From the NCBI RefSeq assembly GCF_006227205.1, contig NZ_VCNG01000004.1, forward strand, positions 1 to 64,000: a stretch of 64,000 nt of DNA. Direction: 5' to 3'. The position numbers and the translations under genes were made by a program. The notes beneath the pieces were generated by a model that saw nothing but the letters and a program-made list of their open reading frames with translations, had not been told where the DNA came from and did not search any database. This DNA is from Pseudomonas sp. ICMP22404. Lineage in GTDB: Bacteria > Pseudomonadota > Gammaproteobacteria > Pseudomonadales > Pseudomonadaceae. Each line of letters opens with the position of its first letter. Positions within the stretch are counted from its first letter, which is position 1. Positions 16,999-27,311 of the stretch are shown one piece after another.

Positions 16999-18726
16999 TC
17001 AATAGCCCAACGATAATCCCGTGTTGCGACGTGGATCGTTGGCCCCATAGAACCGGTTTTTGCCCACCGGTTTTCCACCCAGCGACGGGGCGCCCACCAG
17101 AATCGCGGCAATGTGGTTGGGGTCCTGGGGACCCGCGAACTTATGCCCCCAGCTTTCCAGGATCTTTTGCGTGTCGGGGCTGGCGGCGAAGGCTTCCAGG
17201 TTGGTCTGCTCGGGCATCCATTGCTGGTGGAAGCGCGGCGCATCGACGGCTTCCTGCAGGTTCATGCCGTAGTCGATCACATTGAGGATCGTCAGCAATG
17301 TCGCCGTGATGATCCGGCTGCCGCCCGGCGTTCCCACCACCATGACGGTCTTGCCGTCCTTGGTGACGATGGTCGGGCTCATGGATGACAACGGTGCCTT
17401 GCCCGGCGCGATGGCGTTGGCTTCCCCCTGCACCAGGCCATACATGTTGGGGACGCCGATCTTGGCGGTGAAGTCGTCCATTTCGTCGTTGAGGATCACC
17501 CCGGTCTTGCTCGCCATGACGCCCGCGCCGAACCAGTCGTTGAGGGTGTAGGTGACGGAAACGGCGTTGCCCCACTTGTCGACGATGGAATAGTGGGTGG
17601 TGTTGCTGCCCTCATGAGGCGCTACGCCGGGCTTGATCGAGTGCGAGTCACCGGCCTTTTGCGGCTCGATGGCGGCCCGCAATTTGGCGGCGTAGCTTTT
17701 GTCCAGCAGATGGTCGATGGGGTTCTGTACGAAGTCCGGGTCACCCAGGTAGCTGTTGCGATCCACATAGGCATGCCGCATGGCTTCGATCTGGTAGTGC
17801 ATGCCCTGAGCCGAATGGAAGCCCAGTTCTTTCATCGGATAGCCGTCAAGGATGTTCATGATCTGGCACAGCACCACGCCGCCGGAACTGGGCGGCGGCG
17901 CCGAGATGATGTGGTAGCCGCGATAGTCGCACTCCACCGGCGCCAGCTCACGGGTCTTGTACTTGTCCAGGTCGGCCTGGGTGATGATGCCTTTGTTGGC
18001 CTGGCTGGAGGTGACGAGGGCATCGGCGACCCAGCCCTTGTAGAACCCGTCGGCGCCCTTGGTGGAGATTTCCCGCAGGGTCCTGGCGAGGTCTTTCTGC
18101 ACCAGCTTCTGGCCGACCTGCATCGGTTCGCCGTTGTGCAGGAAGATCGAGCCCGAGTCACGCATGTCCTTCTTGAACACGTCGGTGGCGGTCTCCAGCA
18201 GGTCTACATCGCCCTGCTCCAGGGTGAAACCCTCTTCGGCGAAGCGGATGGCCGGGGCAATCAGCTCAGCCCGAGGTTTGCTTCCGTACTTCTTCAACGC
18301 CAGCTCCATGCCGGACACCGTGCCGGGCACACCTACCGCCAGGTGCCCGCGAGTGCTGAGGTCGGGGACGACATTACCGTCCTTGTCCAGGTACATGTCC
18401 GCCGTGGCGGCCAACGGCGCTTTTTCGCGGAAATCCAGGAAGGTCTTGCGCCCATCGGCCAGTTGCAGGGTCATGAAACCGCCGCCCCCCAGGTTACCCG
18501 CCGCCGGATACACCACTGCCAGGGCATACCCCACCGCCACCGCCGCATCCACGGCATTGCCGCCGTTCTTGAGTACATCGACCCCCACATGGGTCGCCAG
18601 GTGCTGGGCGGTGACCACCATGCCGTTTTCGGCGGCGACCGGGGCCTGGGAGGCGGCCTGCACATAAAAGCAACTGAGGGTCAGGGATGTCGCAACCAGG
18701 GTTCGGGTCAAGGATTCGAACTTCAT
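16999..18726 (-). CDS. ggt: Gamma-glutamyltranspeptidase
   Basis: A 575-residue periplasmic precursor that self-cleaves into two subunits and transfers or hydrolyses gamma-glutamyl groups of glutathione. The signal peptide runs to about Ala25. The autoprocessing/catalytic threonine is Thr376 in GSNTTHYSIVD, and the oxyanion and substrate region PTIVTKDGKTVMVVGTPGGSRI follows. The large subunit has the family start GMVVTAQHLAT. AGAGAG precedes the ATG. Length agrees with the E. coli enzyme (580). It allows use of extracellular glutathione as a source of cysteine and glutamate. Confidence 0.95.
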   Translation of the reverse strand: MKFESLTRTLVATSLTLSCFYVQAASQAPVAAENGMVVTAQHLATHVGVDVLKNGGNAVDAAVAVGYALAVVYPAAGNLGGGGFMTLQLADGRKTFLDFREKAPLAATADMYLDKDGNVVPDLSTRGHLAVGVPGTVSGMELALKKYGSKPRAELIAPAIRFAEEGFTLEQGDVDLLETATDVFKKDMRDSGSIFLHNGEPMQVGQKLVQKDLARTLREISTKGADGFYKGWVADALVTSSQANKGIITQADLDKYKTRELAPVECDYRGYHIISAPPPSSGGVVLCQIMNILDGYPMKELGFHSAQGMHYQIEAMRHAYVDRNSYLGDPDFVQNPIDHLLDKSYAAKLRAAIEPQKAGDSHSIKPGVAPHEGSNTTHYSIVDKWGNAVSVTYTLNDWFGAGVMASKTGVILNDEMDDFTAKIGVPNMYGLVQGEANAIAPGKAPLSSMSPTIVTKDGKTVMVVGTPGGSRIITATLLTILNVIDYGMNLQEAVDAPRFHQQWMPEQTNLEAFAASPDTQKILESWGHKFAGPQDPNHIAAILVGAPSLGGKPVGKNRFYGANDPRRNTGLSLGY

Positions 18727-18857
18727 GAGCCGCTCTCTTCTTGTTTTTGAAATCCAGGGAAGTATGGCCCGGTTTGCGAAATGCGCCCGTTCGCTGCCGG
18801 ACGGTCTTTTGGGGTAGGCTCATGCCGTTCATTCTCCCCGCAACAAGGACATCGCTG

Positions 18858-19283
18858 ATGACGCTGCGAATCGAACGCACCGACACTCCCACCGACGAGG
18901 AGCGCCAGGCTATCCTGGCGCCGCTACGCGCCTACAACACCGCCAAGACCGGCGGCACCGTGCCGGAACTGGTCGCCTGGCTGGTACGGGACGAACACAG
19001 CAATGAAATAGTGGGCGGGCTCTACGGCCGGGTGTTCTTCCGCTGGTTCTATATCGAGTTGCTGGTGGTGCCGGAACAGGCCCGCGGCCAAGGCACCGGA
19101 TCGGCATTGATGCAGAAGGCCGAAGCGCTGGCCAGGGAGAAGAACTGCGTCGGCATCTGGCTGGATACGTTCGACTTCCAGGCCCCAGCGTTCTACCGCA
19201 AACACGGCTTCACAGACATCGGCCAGATCGACGATTACCCGCCGGGGCACCAGCACTTCTTCCTCCAGAAGCGCCTGACTTGA
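18858..19283 (+). CDS. GNAT family N-acetyltransferase
   Basis: A 141-residue single-domain GNAT acyltransferase. The acetyl-CoA loop is VPEQARGQGTGSALM (the R/Q-x-x-G-x-G/A signature) and motif B is FDFQAPAFYRKHGFTDIG. The ATG at 18858 has AAGGA eight bases upstream; an in-frame extension to 18741 would overlap the ggt promoter side and reads as non-protein sequence. It is divergent from ggt. Close relatives are annotated as GNATs of unknown substrate. Confidence 0.88.
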   Translation: MTLRIERTDTPTDEERQAILAPLRAYNTAKTGGTVPELVAWLVRDEHSNEIVGGLYGRVFFRWFYIELLVVPEQARGQGTGSALMQKAEALAREKNCVGIWLDTFDFQAPAFYRKHGFTDIGQIDDYPPGHQHFFLQKRLT

Positions 19284-19296
19284 AACACACATCCAG

Positions 19297-19584
19297 CGGA
19301 CTTGCTCGCGAAAGCGGTCTACCCTTCGACACTGCCGTCGACTGACCCACCGCCATCGCGAGCAGGCTCGCTCCCACATGGGTTCCGAGCTGGCCGGGAG
19401 ACTTGCATCCGCCACAAATCCCCTGTGGGAGCGGGCTTGCTCGCGAAGCGGTCTACCCTTCGACAATGTTCTCGACTGACCCGCCGCCATCGCGAGCAGG
19501 CTCGCTCCCACATGGGTTCCGAGCTGGCCGGGAGACTTGCATCCACCACAAACTCCTGTGGGAGCGAGCCTGCTCGCGATGCTC
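19297..19584. repeat. REP cluster: two tandem 135-bp units plus a third REP
   Basis: CTTGCTCGCGAA..GCGGTCTACCC begins at 19301 and again at 19436, and the intervening text (a REP in reverse followed by ATGGGTTCCGAGCTGGCCGG) is repeated almost exactly. A fifth REP head at about 19559 closes the cluster. REPs alternate in orientation. It fills the 308-bp gap between the convergent ends of the GNAT gene and a lipoprotein gene. Unit length is close to the 134 bp of the array at 1-536 but spacer sequence differs. Confidence 0.92.
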
Positions 19585-19591
19585 TACCGGC

Positions 19592-19951
19592 TTACAGGCA
19601 AGTCGCCAACGCCGCCAACCGGCGCTTGGCCATGAAGTCGTCGTGCTTGGCGTAGTAGTTCAACGTCGTACCGGTAGCACCGGTTTCCAGGTCGACAAAG
19701 GATTCAGCGGAGCGGGTGTACACCGTCGAGCCGCCTTTCTTGCCCGGTTGCAGGTAAGCCCCGGCGTCGACGCCGAATACCGCCTCGTCCTGCCAGGAAA
19801 ACTGCACGCACTGGGCCACGACCTGTTCCGGCTTGTCCGAGGCCAGCGTCTTGTAAGGCGCCTGGGTCCGGGCCTGGTTCATCGCCGAACCCGCGCAGCC
19901 GGCCAGCAAGGTGGCGGCCAGGGCCACCGTCAGCATTCGCATTGCGTTCAC
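19592..19951 (-). CDS. Small lipoprotein of unknown function
   Basis: A 119-residue protein with a lipoprotein signal: hydrophobic core MLTVALAATLLAGC with Cys19 in the lipobox. Residue +2 is alanine, favouring outer-membrane location. The mature part has a conserved-looking SDKPEQVVAQCVQFSWQDEA segment and a later YAKHDDFMAKRRLAALATCL end with two more cysteines that could pair. The first codon is GTG at 19951; ATGs at 19942 and 19936 are alternatives and no ribosome site decides clearly. I do not recognise a named function. Confidence 0.75.
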   Translation of the reverse strand: MNAMRMLTVALAATLLAGCAGSAMNQARTQAPYKTLASDKPEQVVAQCVQFSWQDEAVFGVDAGAYLQPGKKGGSTVYTRSAESFVDLETGATGTTLNYYAKHDDFMAKRRLAALATCL

Positions 19952-20080
19952 TCATCGAGAAAAAAGCGGACTGTAGCACCACGCCCCCGGTCTTCGTGCG
20001 GCTTTACTGAAATTTATACGCGACACCGGACGACGATTCGCGCAACCTGTCACGCCTTTTGTCATCAGCAGAGAGTCTCC

Positions 20081-20416
20081 ATGGCGGCAACCGAACAGCA
20101 GCATGAGCGGGCGTTGGAAAAGTTTCTCGACGAGCGCCCCGAACTCCGCACCGAACTGGACCACCTCAACCCACTGCTGGCCCAGGCCAAGGGCGAGACG
20201 GCGGAACAATACCGCGCCGAGCGGTTGCATGAAGCCTTCGAGGCCGAGGCCGAACGCCAGGGCCTGTTCGCCTGGGAACTGACCCTGCAATTGACCGCCG
20301 CCTCGCCAGAGGACTATCAGTCCCAGCGGATGGACGTGCACAGGGAAGTGGCAGAGATGGCGGGGATGGATTGGGCGGAGTATTGCGAGTTGCATGGCCT
20401 CACGGACGACTGCTGA
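20081..20416 (+). CDS. Small helical protein of unknown function (DUF6388-like)
   Basis: A 111-residue acidic, soluble, almost wholly alpha-helical protein: AATEQQHERALEKFLDERPE, then HLNPLLAQAKGETAEQYRAERLHEAFEAEAERQGLF and a C-terminal MDVHREVAEMAGMDWAEYCE. GAGAG lies six bases before the ATG at 20081. Similar short proteins are widespread in Pseudomonas; the DUF assignment is from memory and not certain. No function can be assigned. It is followed by a 42-bp inverted repeat. Confidence 0.7.
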   Translation: MAATEQQHERALEKFLDERPELRTELDHLNPLLAQAKGETAEQYRAERLHEAFEAEAERQGLFAWELTLQLTAASPEDYQSQRMDVHREVAEMAGMDWAEYCELHGLTDDC

Positions 20417-20422
20417 ACCAGT

Positions 20423-20554
20423 GTGGCGAGGGGATTTATCCCCGCCGGGCTGCGCAGCAGCCCCTCCTTCAAGGCACAGTAATTTGCCTGATGTACCTCG
20501 CGGCCTGGTTTTGGGGCTGCTGCGCAGCCCAGCGGGGATAAATCCCCTCGCCAC
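20423..20554. repeat. Inverted repeat with 42-bp arms (non-REP family)
   Basis: The left arm 20423-20464 (GTGGCGAGGGGATTTATCCC, then a GGGCTGCGCAGCAGCCCC core) is mirrored by the right arm at 20513-20554 with one mismatch. Each arm is itself made of two small palindromes. The 48-base loop is unstructured. This is the second intergenic repeat family of the window, distinct from the GTGGGAGCGAGC REPs, and it sits between an unknown gene and the tus operon. A half element (GGCGAGGGGCTTCCCCCCTC) recurs near 33243. Confidence 0.9.
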
Positions 20555-20641
20555 AAGGATGTCCCCACAATCCTGCAGTGCCAATCGCCCCCCTGCCCAT
20601 AAAGCTTTATCATGGCCGCAGTTTTGCTGATCGGATCTGCC

Positions 20642-21034
20642 ATGAAGTTCGCCATTGCGCTGTTTTCCGCCGCCCATGCGCCGTCCTCGCGCCGAGCCTT
20701 GCTGTTTGCCCAGGCCGCGCTGGCCGGCGGGCATGAAATCGTGCGGCTGTTTTTCTATCAGGACGGTGTCTATAACGCCGACAGCGGTGTGGTCCCCCCC
20801 CAGGACGAACAGGACCTGCCCAAACAGTGGCGCAGCTTTGTCAGCGACCACCAGCTCGACGGCGTGGTCTGCATCGCGGCGGCGTTGCGCCGTGGGGTGT
20901 TGAACGCCGAAGAAGCCCAGCGCTACCAACGCTCGGCCGTGAGCGTCGAGACACCCTGGGCCCTGTCCGGGCTCGGCCAACTGCACGACGCGATCCAGGA
21001 TGCCGACCGCTTGATCTGTTTTGGAGGCCCATGA
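20642..21034 (+). CDS. tusD: Sulfurtransferase complex subunit TusD
   Basis: A 130-residue DsrE-fold protein. It relays persulfide sulfur from TusA to TusE for 2-thiouridine formation at the wobble base of Lys, Glu and Gln tRNAs. The conserved active cysteine is Cys77 in DGVVCIAAALRRGV. The ATG at 20642 gives the family length (about 130). Its TGA overlaps the tusC ATG (ATGA), as in the E. coli tusDCB order. MnmA, which uses this sulfur, is encoded at 43289. Confidence 0.93.
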   Translation: MKFAIALFSAAHAPSSRRALLFAQAALAGGHEIVRLFFYQDGVYNADSGVVPPQDEQDLPKQWRSFVSDHQLDGVVCIAAALRRGVLNAEEAQRYQRSAVSVETPWALSGLGQLHDAIQDADRLICFGGP

Positions 21035-21396
21035 TGGCCAAGTCCCTGTTGCTCATCAGCCGCCAGTCCCCATGGTCGGGCCCAGGCGCCCGGGAAGCGT
21101 TGGACATCGTCCTGGCCGGCGGGGCGTTCGACCTGCCCATCGGCCTGCTGTTTCTCGATGACGGCGTACACCAGTTGCTCCCCGGCCAGAACGCCAAGGC
21201 CGTCCAGCAAAAAGACCTGAGCGCGAACCTGCAGGCATTGCCCATGTTCGGCGTCGAAGACCTCTTCGTCTGCGCAGACAGCGCCGCCGAGCGCGGCATC
21301 GACGCCGATGCCTTGGGCCTGGGCGACCTGAAGGTGCTGACCGCGCCGGACATCACCGCTCTCATTGACCGTTACGACCAGGTGATTACCCTCTGA
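21031..21396 (+). CDS. tusC: Sulfurtransferase complex subunit TusC
   Basis: A 121-residue DsrF-type subunit of the TusBCD heterohexamer. It starts MMAKSLLLISRQSPWSG and has the family pattern ALDIVLAGGAFDLPIGLLFLDDGV. A second ATG three bases on is equally possible. Both ends overlap neighbouring genes (ATGA with tusD, TGATG with tusB), which points to coupled translation and fixed stoichiometry. Confidence 0.93.
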   Translation: MMAKSLLLISRQSPWSGPGAREALDIVLAGGAFDLPIGLLFLDDGVHQLLPGQNAKAVQQKDLSANLQALPMFGVEDLFVCADSAAERGIDADALGLGDLKVLTAPDITALIDRYDQVITL

Positions 21397-21689
21397 TGTC
21401 GACTTTGCATGTGTTGTCCCATTCACCTTTTGGCGATAACCGCCTCGCCAGTTGTCTGCGAGTCCTGGGAGACAAGGATGCACTGCTGCTGTGCGGCGAC
21501 GCGACTTACGCATTGCAGCCCGGCACCGCACCGTTTACCCGGTTGCAGGCCGCTGGCCTGAAGCTGTTCGCACTGGCCGAAGACCTCCAGGCCCGAGACT
21601 TGCCGGCCCCTGACTGGGTCGAGATCATCGACTACCCGGCCTTCGTCGAACTGTCGATCCAGCATGACAAGGTCAACACCTGGCTATGA
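21396..21689 (+). CDS. tusB: Sulfurtransferase complex subunit TusB
   Basis: A 97-residue DsrH-type subunit of TusBCD. MSTLHVLSHSPF at the start and DALLLCGDATYAL in the middle are typical; Cys in LLLCGD is present, though TusB is not the catalytic subunit. Its ATG shares a base with the tusC stop and its own end overlaps tusE by four bases. Confidence 0.92.
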   Translation: MSTLHVLSHSPFGDNRLASCLRVLGDKDALLLCGDATYALQPGTAPFTRLQAAGLKLFALAEDLQARDLPAPDWVEIIDYPAFVELSIQHDKVNTWL

Positions 21690-22021
21690 ATGCGCTGAAC
21701 GTGGGCGAACGCGCCATCCCGCTGGACAAGGACGGCTACCTTGCCGACCGGGACGACTGGTCAGTCGAAGTGGCCACGGCCCTGGCCGCCGCCGAAGACA
21801 TCGAGTTGAGCCCCGAACACTGGGAAGTTCTCGAACTGCTGCGGGCTTTCTACGACGAGTTCCAGCTCTCCCCCGCCACCCGGCCGCTGATCAAGTACAC
21901 CGCGCTGAAACTGGGTGCGGACAAGGGCAACAGCCTGTACCTGAACCGATTGTTCAAAGGCACTCCCGCCAAACTCGCCGCCAAGCTGGCGGGCCTGCCC
22001 AAACCGACGAATTGCTTATGA
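21686..22021 (+). CDS. tusE: TusE sulfur carrier (DsrC/DsvC family)
   Basis: A 111-residue DsrC-family protein that takes persulfide from TusD and passes it to MnmA. The catalytic cysteine is the penultimate residue, Cys110, in PKPTNCL, as the family requires. WSVEVATALAAAEDIELSPEHWEVL is the usual N-terminal signature. ATGA overlaps link it to tusB before and to trpD2/ybiB after. Clustering of tusE with tusDCB is the pseudomonad arrangement; E. coli keeps tusE elsewhere. Confidence 0.94.
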   Translation: MNALNVGERAIPLDKDGYLADRDDWSVEVATALAAAEDIELSPEHWEVLELLRAFYDEFQLSPATRPLIKYTALKLGADKGNSLYLNRLFKGTPAKLAAKLAGLPKPTNCL

Positions 22022-23019
22022 CCGACGTTCCATCGCTGACCCTCGAGACCCCGGCCGAACATCCATTCGCCCAGTTCGTGCGCATCCTTGGCAAAGGCAA
22101 GCGCGGCGCCCGTGACCTCACCCGTGAAGAAGCCCGCGAGGCCATGGGCATGGTGCTCGATGAGCAGGTCGAGGACAGCCAGCTTGGCGCCTTCCTGATG
22201 CTGTTGCGGCACAAGGAAGAAAGCGCCGAGGAAATGGCCGGTTTCACCGAAGCCCTGCGCGCACGCCTGGCTGCCCCGGCGCTGGCGGTGGACCTTGACT
22301 GGCCGACCTATGCCGGCAAGAAACGTCATCTGCCCTGGTACCTGCTGGCGGCCAAGTGCCTCGGCCAGAACGGGGTGCGCATCTTCATGCACGGCGGCGG
22401 TGCCCATACGGCGGGTCGGCTTTATACCGAACAGTTGCTGGGATTTCTGCACATCCCGCTGTGCCGTGACTGGCAGCAGGTCGGCACGGCCCTGGATAAC
22501 GGCGGCCTGGCCTTCATGCCGCTGGTGGACTGGGCACCCCAGATGCAGCGCATGATCGACCTGCGCAACACCCTGGGCCTGCGCTCACCGATCCATTCCC
22601 TGGCGCGGATCCTCAATCCGCTGAAGGCCCGGTGCGGACTGCAAAGCATCTTCCACCCCGGCTACCAGGCGGTGCATCGCGATGCCAGCGGCTTGTTGGG
22701 GGATACGACTATCGTGATCAAGGGCGACGGTGGCGAAATCGAGATCAACCCGGATGCCGACAGTCACCTGTATGGCACCACCGGCGGCGCGAGCTGGGAT
22801 GAAGAATGGCCACGGCTGTCACAACAACGTCACGTCAAGCCGGAGAGCCTCGACCCCGAGCATCTGAAAGCTATCTGGCGCGGCGACGTGGAGGACAGCT
22901 ACCCGCAACTGGCCCTGGTCGCCACCATGGCCCTGGCCCTGCGCGGCCTCGGCCTGACGCGTGAAGACGCGTTCGAACGGGCCCGGCAGTATTGGGATGC
23001 TCGGGATCGATCGATTTAA
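22018..23019 (+). CDS. ybiB: TrpD2/YbiB family glycosyltransferase-like protein
   Basis: A 333-residue relative of anthranilate phosphoribosyltransferase (TrpD). It has the helical N-domain with LTREEAREAMGMVLDEQVEDSQLGAFLMLLR and an alpha/beta domain with FMHGGGAHTAGR, where TrpD has its phosphoribosyl-pyrophosphate loop, but the loop is changed. YbiB/TrpD2 proteins lack anthranilate phosphoribosyltransferase activity and bind nucleic acids; in E. coli ybiB is in an SOS-linked operon. Here it overlaps tusE by four bases, suggesting a role in tRNA or RNA metabolism (inference). Confidence 0.85.
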   Translation: MTDVPSLTLETPAEHPFAQFVRILGKGKRGARDLTREEAREAMGMVLDEQVEDSQLGAFLMLLRHKEESAEEMAGFTEALRARLAAPALAVDLDWPTYAGKKRHLPWYLLAAKCLGQNGVRIFMHGGGAHTAGRLYTEQLLGFLHIPLCRDWQQVGTALDNGGLAFMPLVDWAPQMQRMIDLRNTLGLRSPIHSLARILNPLKARCGLQSIFHPGYQAVHRDASGLLGDTTIVIKGDGGEIEINPDADSHLYGTTGGASWDEEWPRLSQQRHVKPESLDPEHLKAIWRGDVEDSYPQLALVATMALALRGLGLTREDAFERARQYWDARDRSI

Positions 23020-23107
23020 TCGATCATCAAAGCCCAACCTTTGCGCTTTTAGTTCGAACCTATCGGAATAGACTCGCCTCCAATGTTTATGGTTCGAGGA
23101 GATCGAG

Positions 23108-24106
23108 ATGGGTTTGTTAGTCGAAGGCCGCTGGCAAGATCAGTGGTATGAAAGCAAGGACGGCACCTTCCAGCGCGAACAGGCACAACGCCGTCACTGG
23201 ATCACCGCAGACGGCAGCGCCGGCCCCACGGGCGAGAGTGGCTTTGCCGCCGAGGCCGGGCGCTACCATTTGTATGTATCCCTGGCCTGCCCCTGGGCCC
23301 ATCGCACCCTGATCTACCGCAAGCTCAAGGGCCTGGAAGACCTGATCGATGTCTCGGTGGTCAGCTACCTGATGCTGGAAAACGGCTGGACCTTCGACAA
23401 GGCCCACGGCTCCACCGGCGACAAACTGGACAACCTGCGCTTCCTGCACCAGCGCTACACCGCCGATACAGCGGATTACACCGGTCGCGTCACCGTACCG
23501 GCGCTGTGGGACAAGCGGCAACAGCGCATCGTGAACAACGAATCGGCGGAAATCATCCGCATGTTCAACAGCGCCTTCAATGACCTGACCGGCAACCACC
23601 TGGACCTGTATCCCGAACACCTGCGCAGCAAGATCGATGCGCTGAACGAGCGGATCTATCCGGCGGTGAACAACGGCGTCTACCGCGCCGGGTTCGCCAC
23701 CACCCAACAGGCTTACGAAGAAGCGTTCGACCAGTTGTTCGCCGAACTCGATCGGTTGGAGACGCTCCTGGGATCACAGCGCTACCTGGCCGGCGAATAC
23801 CTGACCGAAGCGGATATCCGCCTGTTCACCACCATGATCCGTTTCGATGCCGTTTATTTCGGCCACTTCAAATGCAACCTGCGGCGCATCGCCGACTACC
23901 CGAACCTGTCGAACTGGCTGCGGGAGCTGTACCAATGGCCGGGCATTGCCGAGACGGTGGATTTCACCCACATCCAGCGGCATTACTACGGCAGCCACAA
24001 GACCATCAATCCCAACGGGATCGTGCCCAAGGGACCGGAGCAGGATTTCAGCGGGGCCCATGACCGGGCGCGGTTGGTGGGGAAAGGGATCTGGGGCGGG
24101 GACTGA
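23108..24106 (+). CDS. Glutathionyl-hydroquinone reductase (Xi-class glutathione transferase)
   Basis: A 332-residue Xi-class GST, like E. coli YqjG/YqjH-type and PcpF enzymes. It reduces glutathionyl-hydroquinones using glutathione. The catalytic motif is CPWAHR with Cys61, in place of the usual Tyr/Ser. The C-terminal half has RYLAGEYLTEADIRLFTTMIRFD and the Xi signature HYYGSHKTINPNGIVPKGP. GAGGAGATCGAG before the ATG gives a strong ribosome site. A single gene. Confidence 0.93.
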   Translation: MGLLVEGRWQDQWYESKDGTFQREQAQRRHWITADGSAGPTGESGFAAEAGRYHLYVSLACPWAHRTLIYRKLKGLEDLIDVSVVSYLMLENGWTFDKAHGSTGDKLDNLRFLHQRYTADTADYTGRVTVPALWDKRQQRIVNNESAEIIRMFNSAFNDLTGNHLDLYPEHLRSKIDALNERIYPAVNNGVYRAGFATTQQAYEEAFDQLFAELDRLETLLGSQRYLAGEYLTEADIRLFTTMIRFDAVYFGHFKCNLRRIADYPNLSNWLRELYQWPGIAETVDFTHIQRHYYGSHKTINPNGIVPKGPEQDFSGAHDRARLVGKGIWGGD

Positions 24107-24136
24107 TCCGGGATTTGTCGTGGATGTAAAGGCCTC

Positions 24137-24229
24137 ATCGCGAGCAGGCTCGCTCCCACATGGGATCAGGGTACAACCATAAATTCCTGGTTACACCCAG
24201 CCCTGTGTGGGAGCGAGCCTGCTCGCGAT
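24137..24229. repeat. Inverted REP pair
   Basis: ATCGCGAGCAGGCTCGCTCC with CACA (24137-24160) and its reverse complement at 24206-24229 flank a 45-base spacer. Located between the convergent ends of the GST gene and cysG. Confidence 0.9.
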
Positions 24230-24244
24230 TTGGGACAACGCGGT

Positions 24245-25639
24245 CTAGACCTGCCCCTGAGCCCCTTCGAACCACGCCAGTTTCTCGCGCAGTTGCACCA
24301 CTTCCCCCACGATCACCAGCGTCGGCGCATGGACCTCATGCTCGGCCACCAGCTTCGGCAAGTCTGCCAGAGTGCCGGTGAACACCCGCTGGTTGGACGT
24401 CGTGCCTTGCTGGATCAGCGCCGCCGGCGTATCGGCCGCGCGACCGTGCTTGATCAGCTCGCTGCAGATGCTCGGCAGTCCCACCAACCCCATGTAGAAC
24501 ACCAGGGTCTGGGCCGGGGCGACCAGGTCCGCCCACGGCAGATCGCTGGTGCCGTCCTTGAGATGGCCGGTGATGAAACGCACCGACTGGGCATAGTCGC
24601 GATGGGTCAGCGGAATGCCGGCGTACGCCGCACAACCACTGGCTGCGGTGATGCCCGGCACGACCTGGAACGGGATGCCCTGGGCCGCCAGCTCTTCGAT
24701 CTCTTCCCCGCCGCGCCCGAAGATGAATGGATCACCGCCTTTGAGGCGCACCACCCGCTTGCCTTGCCGGGCCAAGTCGACCAACTGCTGGTTGATCTGG
24801 TCCTGGGGCACGGCATGCTCGGCGCGGCGCTTGCCGACGTAGACCCGCTCGGCGTCACGCCGGCATAGCTCAAGGATCGCTGGCGCGACGAGACGGTCGT
24901 ACAGCACCACATCGGCCTGCTGCATCAAACGCAGGGCGCGGAAGGTCAGCAGGTCGGGATCACCTGGCCCGGCACCCACCAGATAGACTTCTCCCGGTGC
25001 GTGCGGCGCCTGGCCGGCGATTTTCTCGCGCAACAGACGCTCGGCTTCAGTGCCCTGCCCGGCCAATTGGCGGTCGGCGATAGGGCCCTGGAACACATCC
25101 TCCCAAAACGCCCGGCGTTGTTGCACATCCGGGAACAGCCGTTTGACCTGGCTGCGAAACTGCGCCGCCAAACCCGCCAACTGCCCGTATGTCGAGGGAA
25201 TCCAGGTTTCCAGCTTGGCCCGGATCAGCCTTGCCAGCACCGGCGCATCGCCGCCGCTGGACACCGCGATCACCAGTGGCGAGCGGTCGACAATAGCCGG
25301 GAAAATCACGCTGCACAGTGCCGGCGCGTCCACCACGTTGACCGGCACACAACGCTTATGGGCGTCGGCCGACACCCGGGCATTGAGGATTTCGTCGTCG
25401 GTGGCGGCGATGATCAACCCGCAACCGTCCAGGTCCGTTTCGAGGTAACCGCGCAGGACGCATTCGCCCCCGCTGCCACTGACCAGATCCCGCAGTTGCG
25501 GCTCTATTTCGGGTGCGACCACCCGCAGCAACGCACCGGCGTCGGCCAGCAGGCGGGATTTGCGCAAGGCAATCTCGCCGCCGCCGACCACTAGCACGCG
25601 GCTGCCGCGCAGGTTATGGAACAGTGGCAGATAGTTCAT
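24245..25639 (-). CDS. cysG: Siroheme synthase CysG
   Basis: A 464-residue trifunctional enzyme that turns uroporphyrinogen III into siroheme, the cofactor of sulfite and nitrite reductases. The N-terminal dehydrogenase/ferrochelatase half begins [12 protein letters not shown] and has the NAD loop [11 protein letters not shown]. The C-terminal SAM methyltransferase half starts near residue 216 with [15 protein letters not shown] and carries [17 protein letters not shown] and [20 protein letters not shown]. Its ATG directly follows the serS stop (TAAATG), so the two are one transcript. Confidence 0.97.
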   Translation of the reverse strand: MNYLPLFHNLRGSRVLVVGGGEIALRKSRLLADAGALLRVVAPEIEPQLRDLVSGSGGECVLRGYLETDLDGCGLIIAATDDEILNARVSADAHKRCVPVNVVDAPALCSVIFPAIVDRSPLVIAVSSGGDAPVLARLIRAKLETWIPSTYGQLAGLAAQFRSQVKRLFPDVQQRRAFWEDVFQGPIADRQLAGQGTEAERLLREKIAGQAPHAPGEVYLVGAGPGDPDLLTFRALRLMQQADVVLYDRLVAPAILELCRRDAERVYVGKRRAEHAVPQDQINQQLVDLARQGKRVVRLKGGDPFIFGRGGEEIEELAAQGIPFQVVPGITAASGCAAYAGIPLTHRDYAQSVRFITGHLKDGTSDLPWADLVAPAQTLVFYMGLVGLPSICSELIKHGRAADTPAALIQQGTTSNQRVFTGTLADLPKLVAEHEVHAPTLVIVGEVVQLREKLAWFEGAQGQV

Positions 25640-27307
<1,668 letters not shown>

Positions 27308-27311
<4 letters not shown>

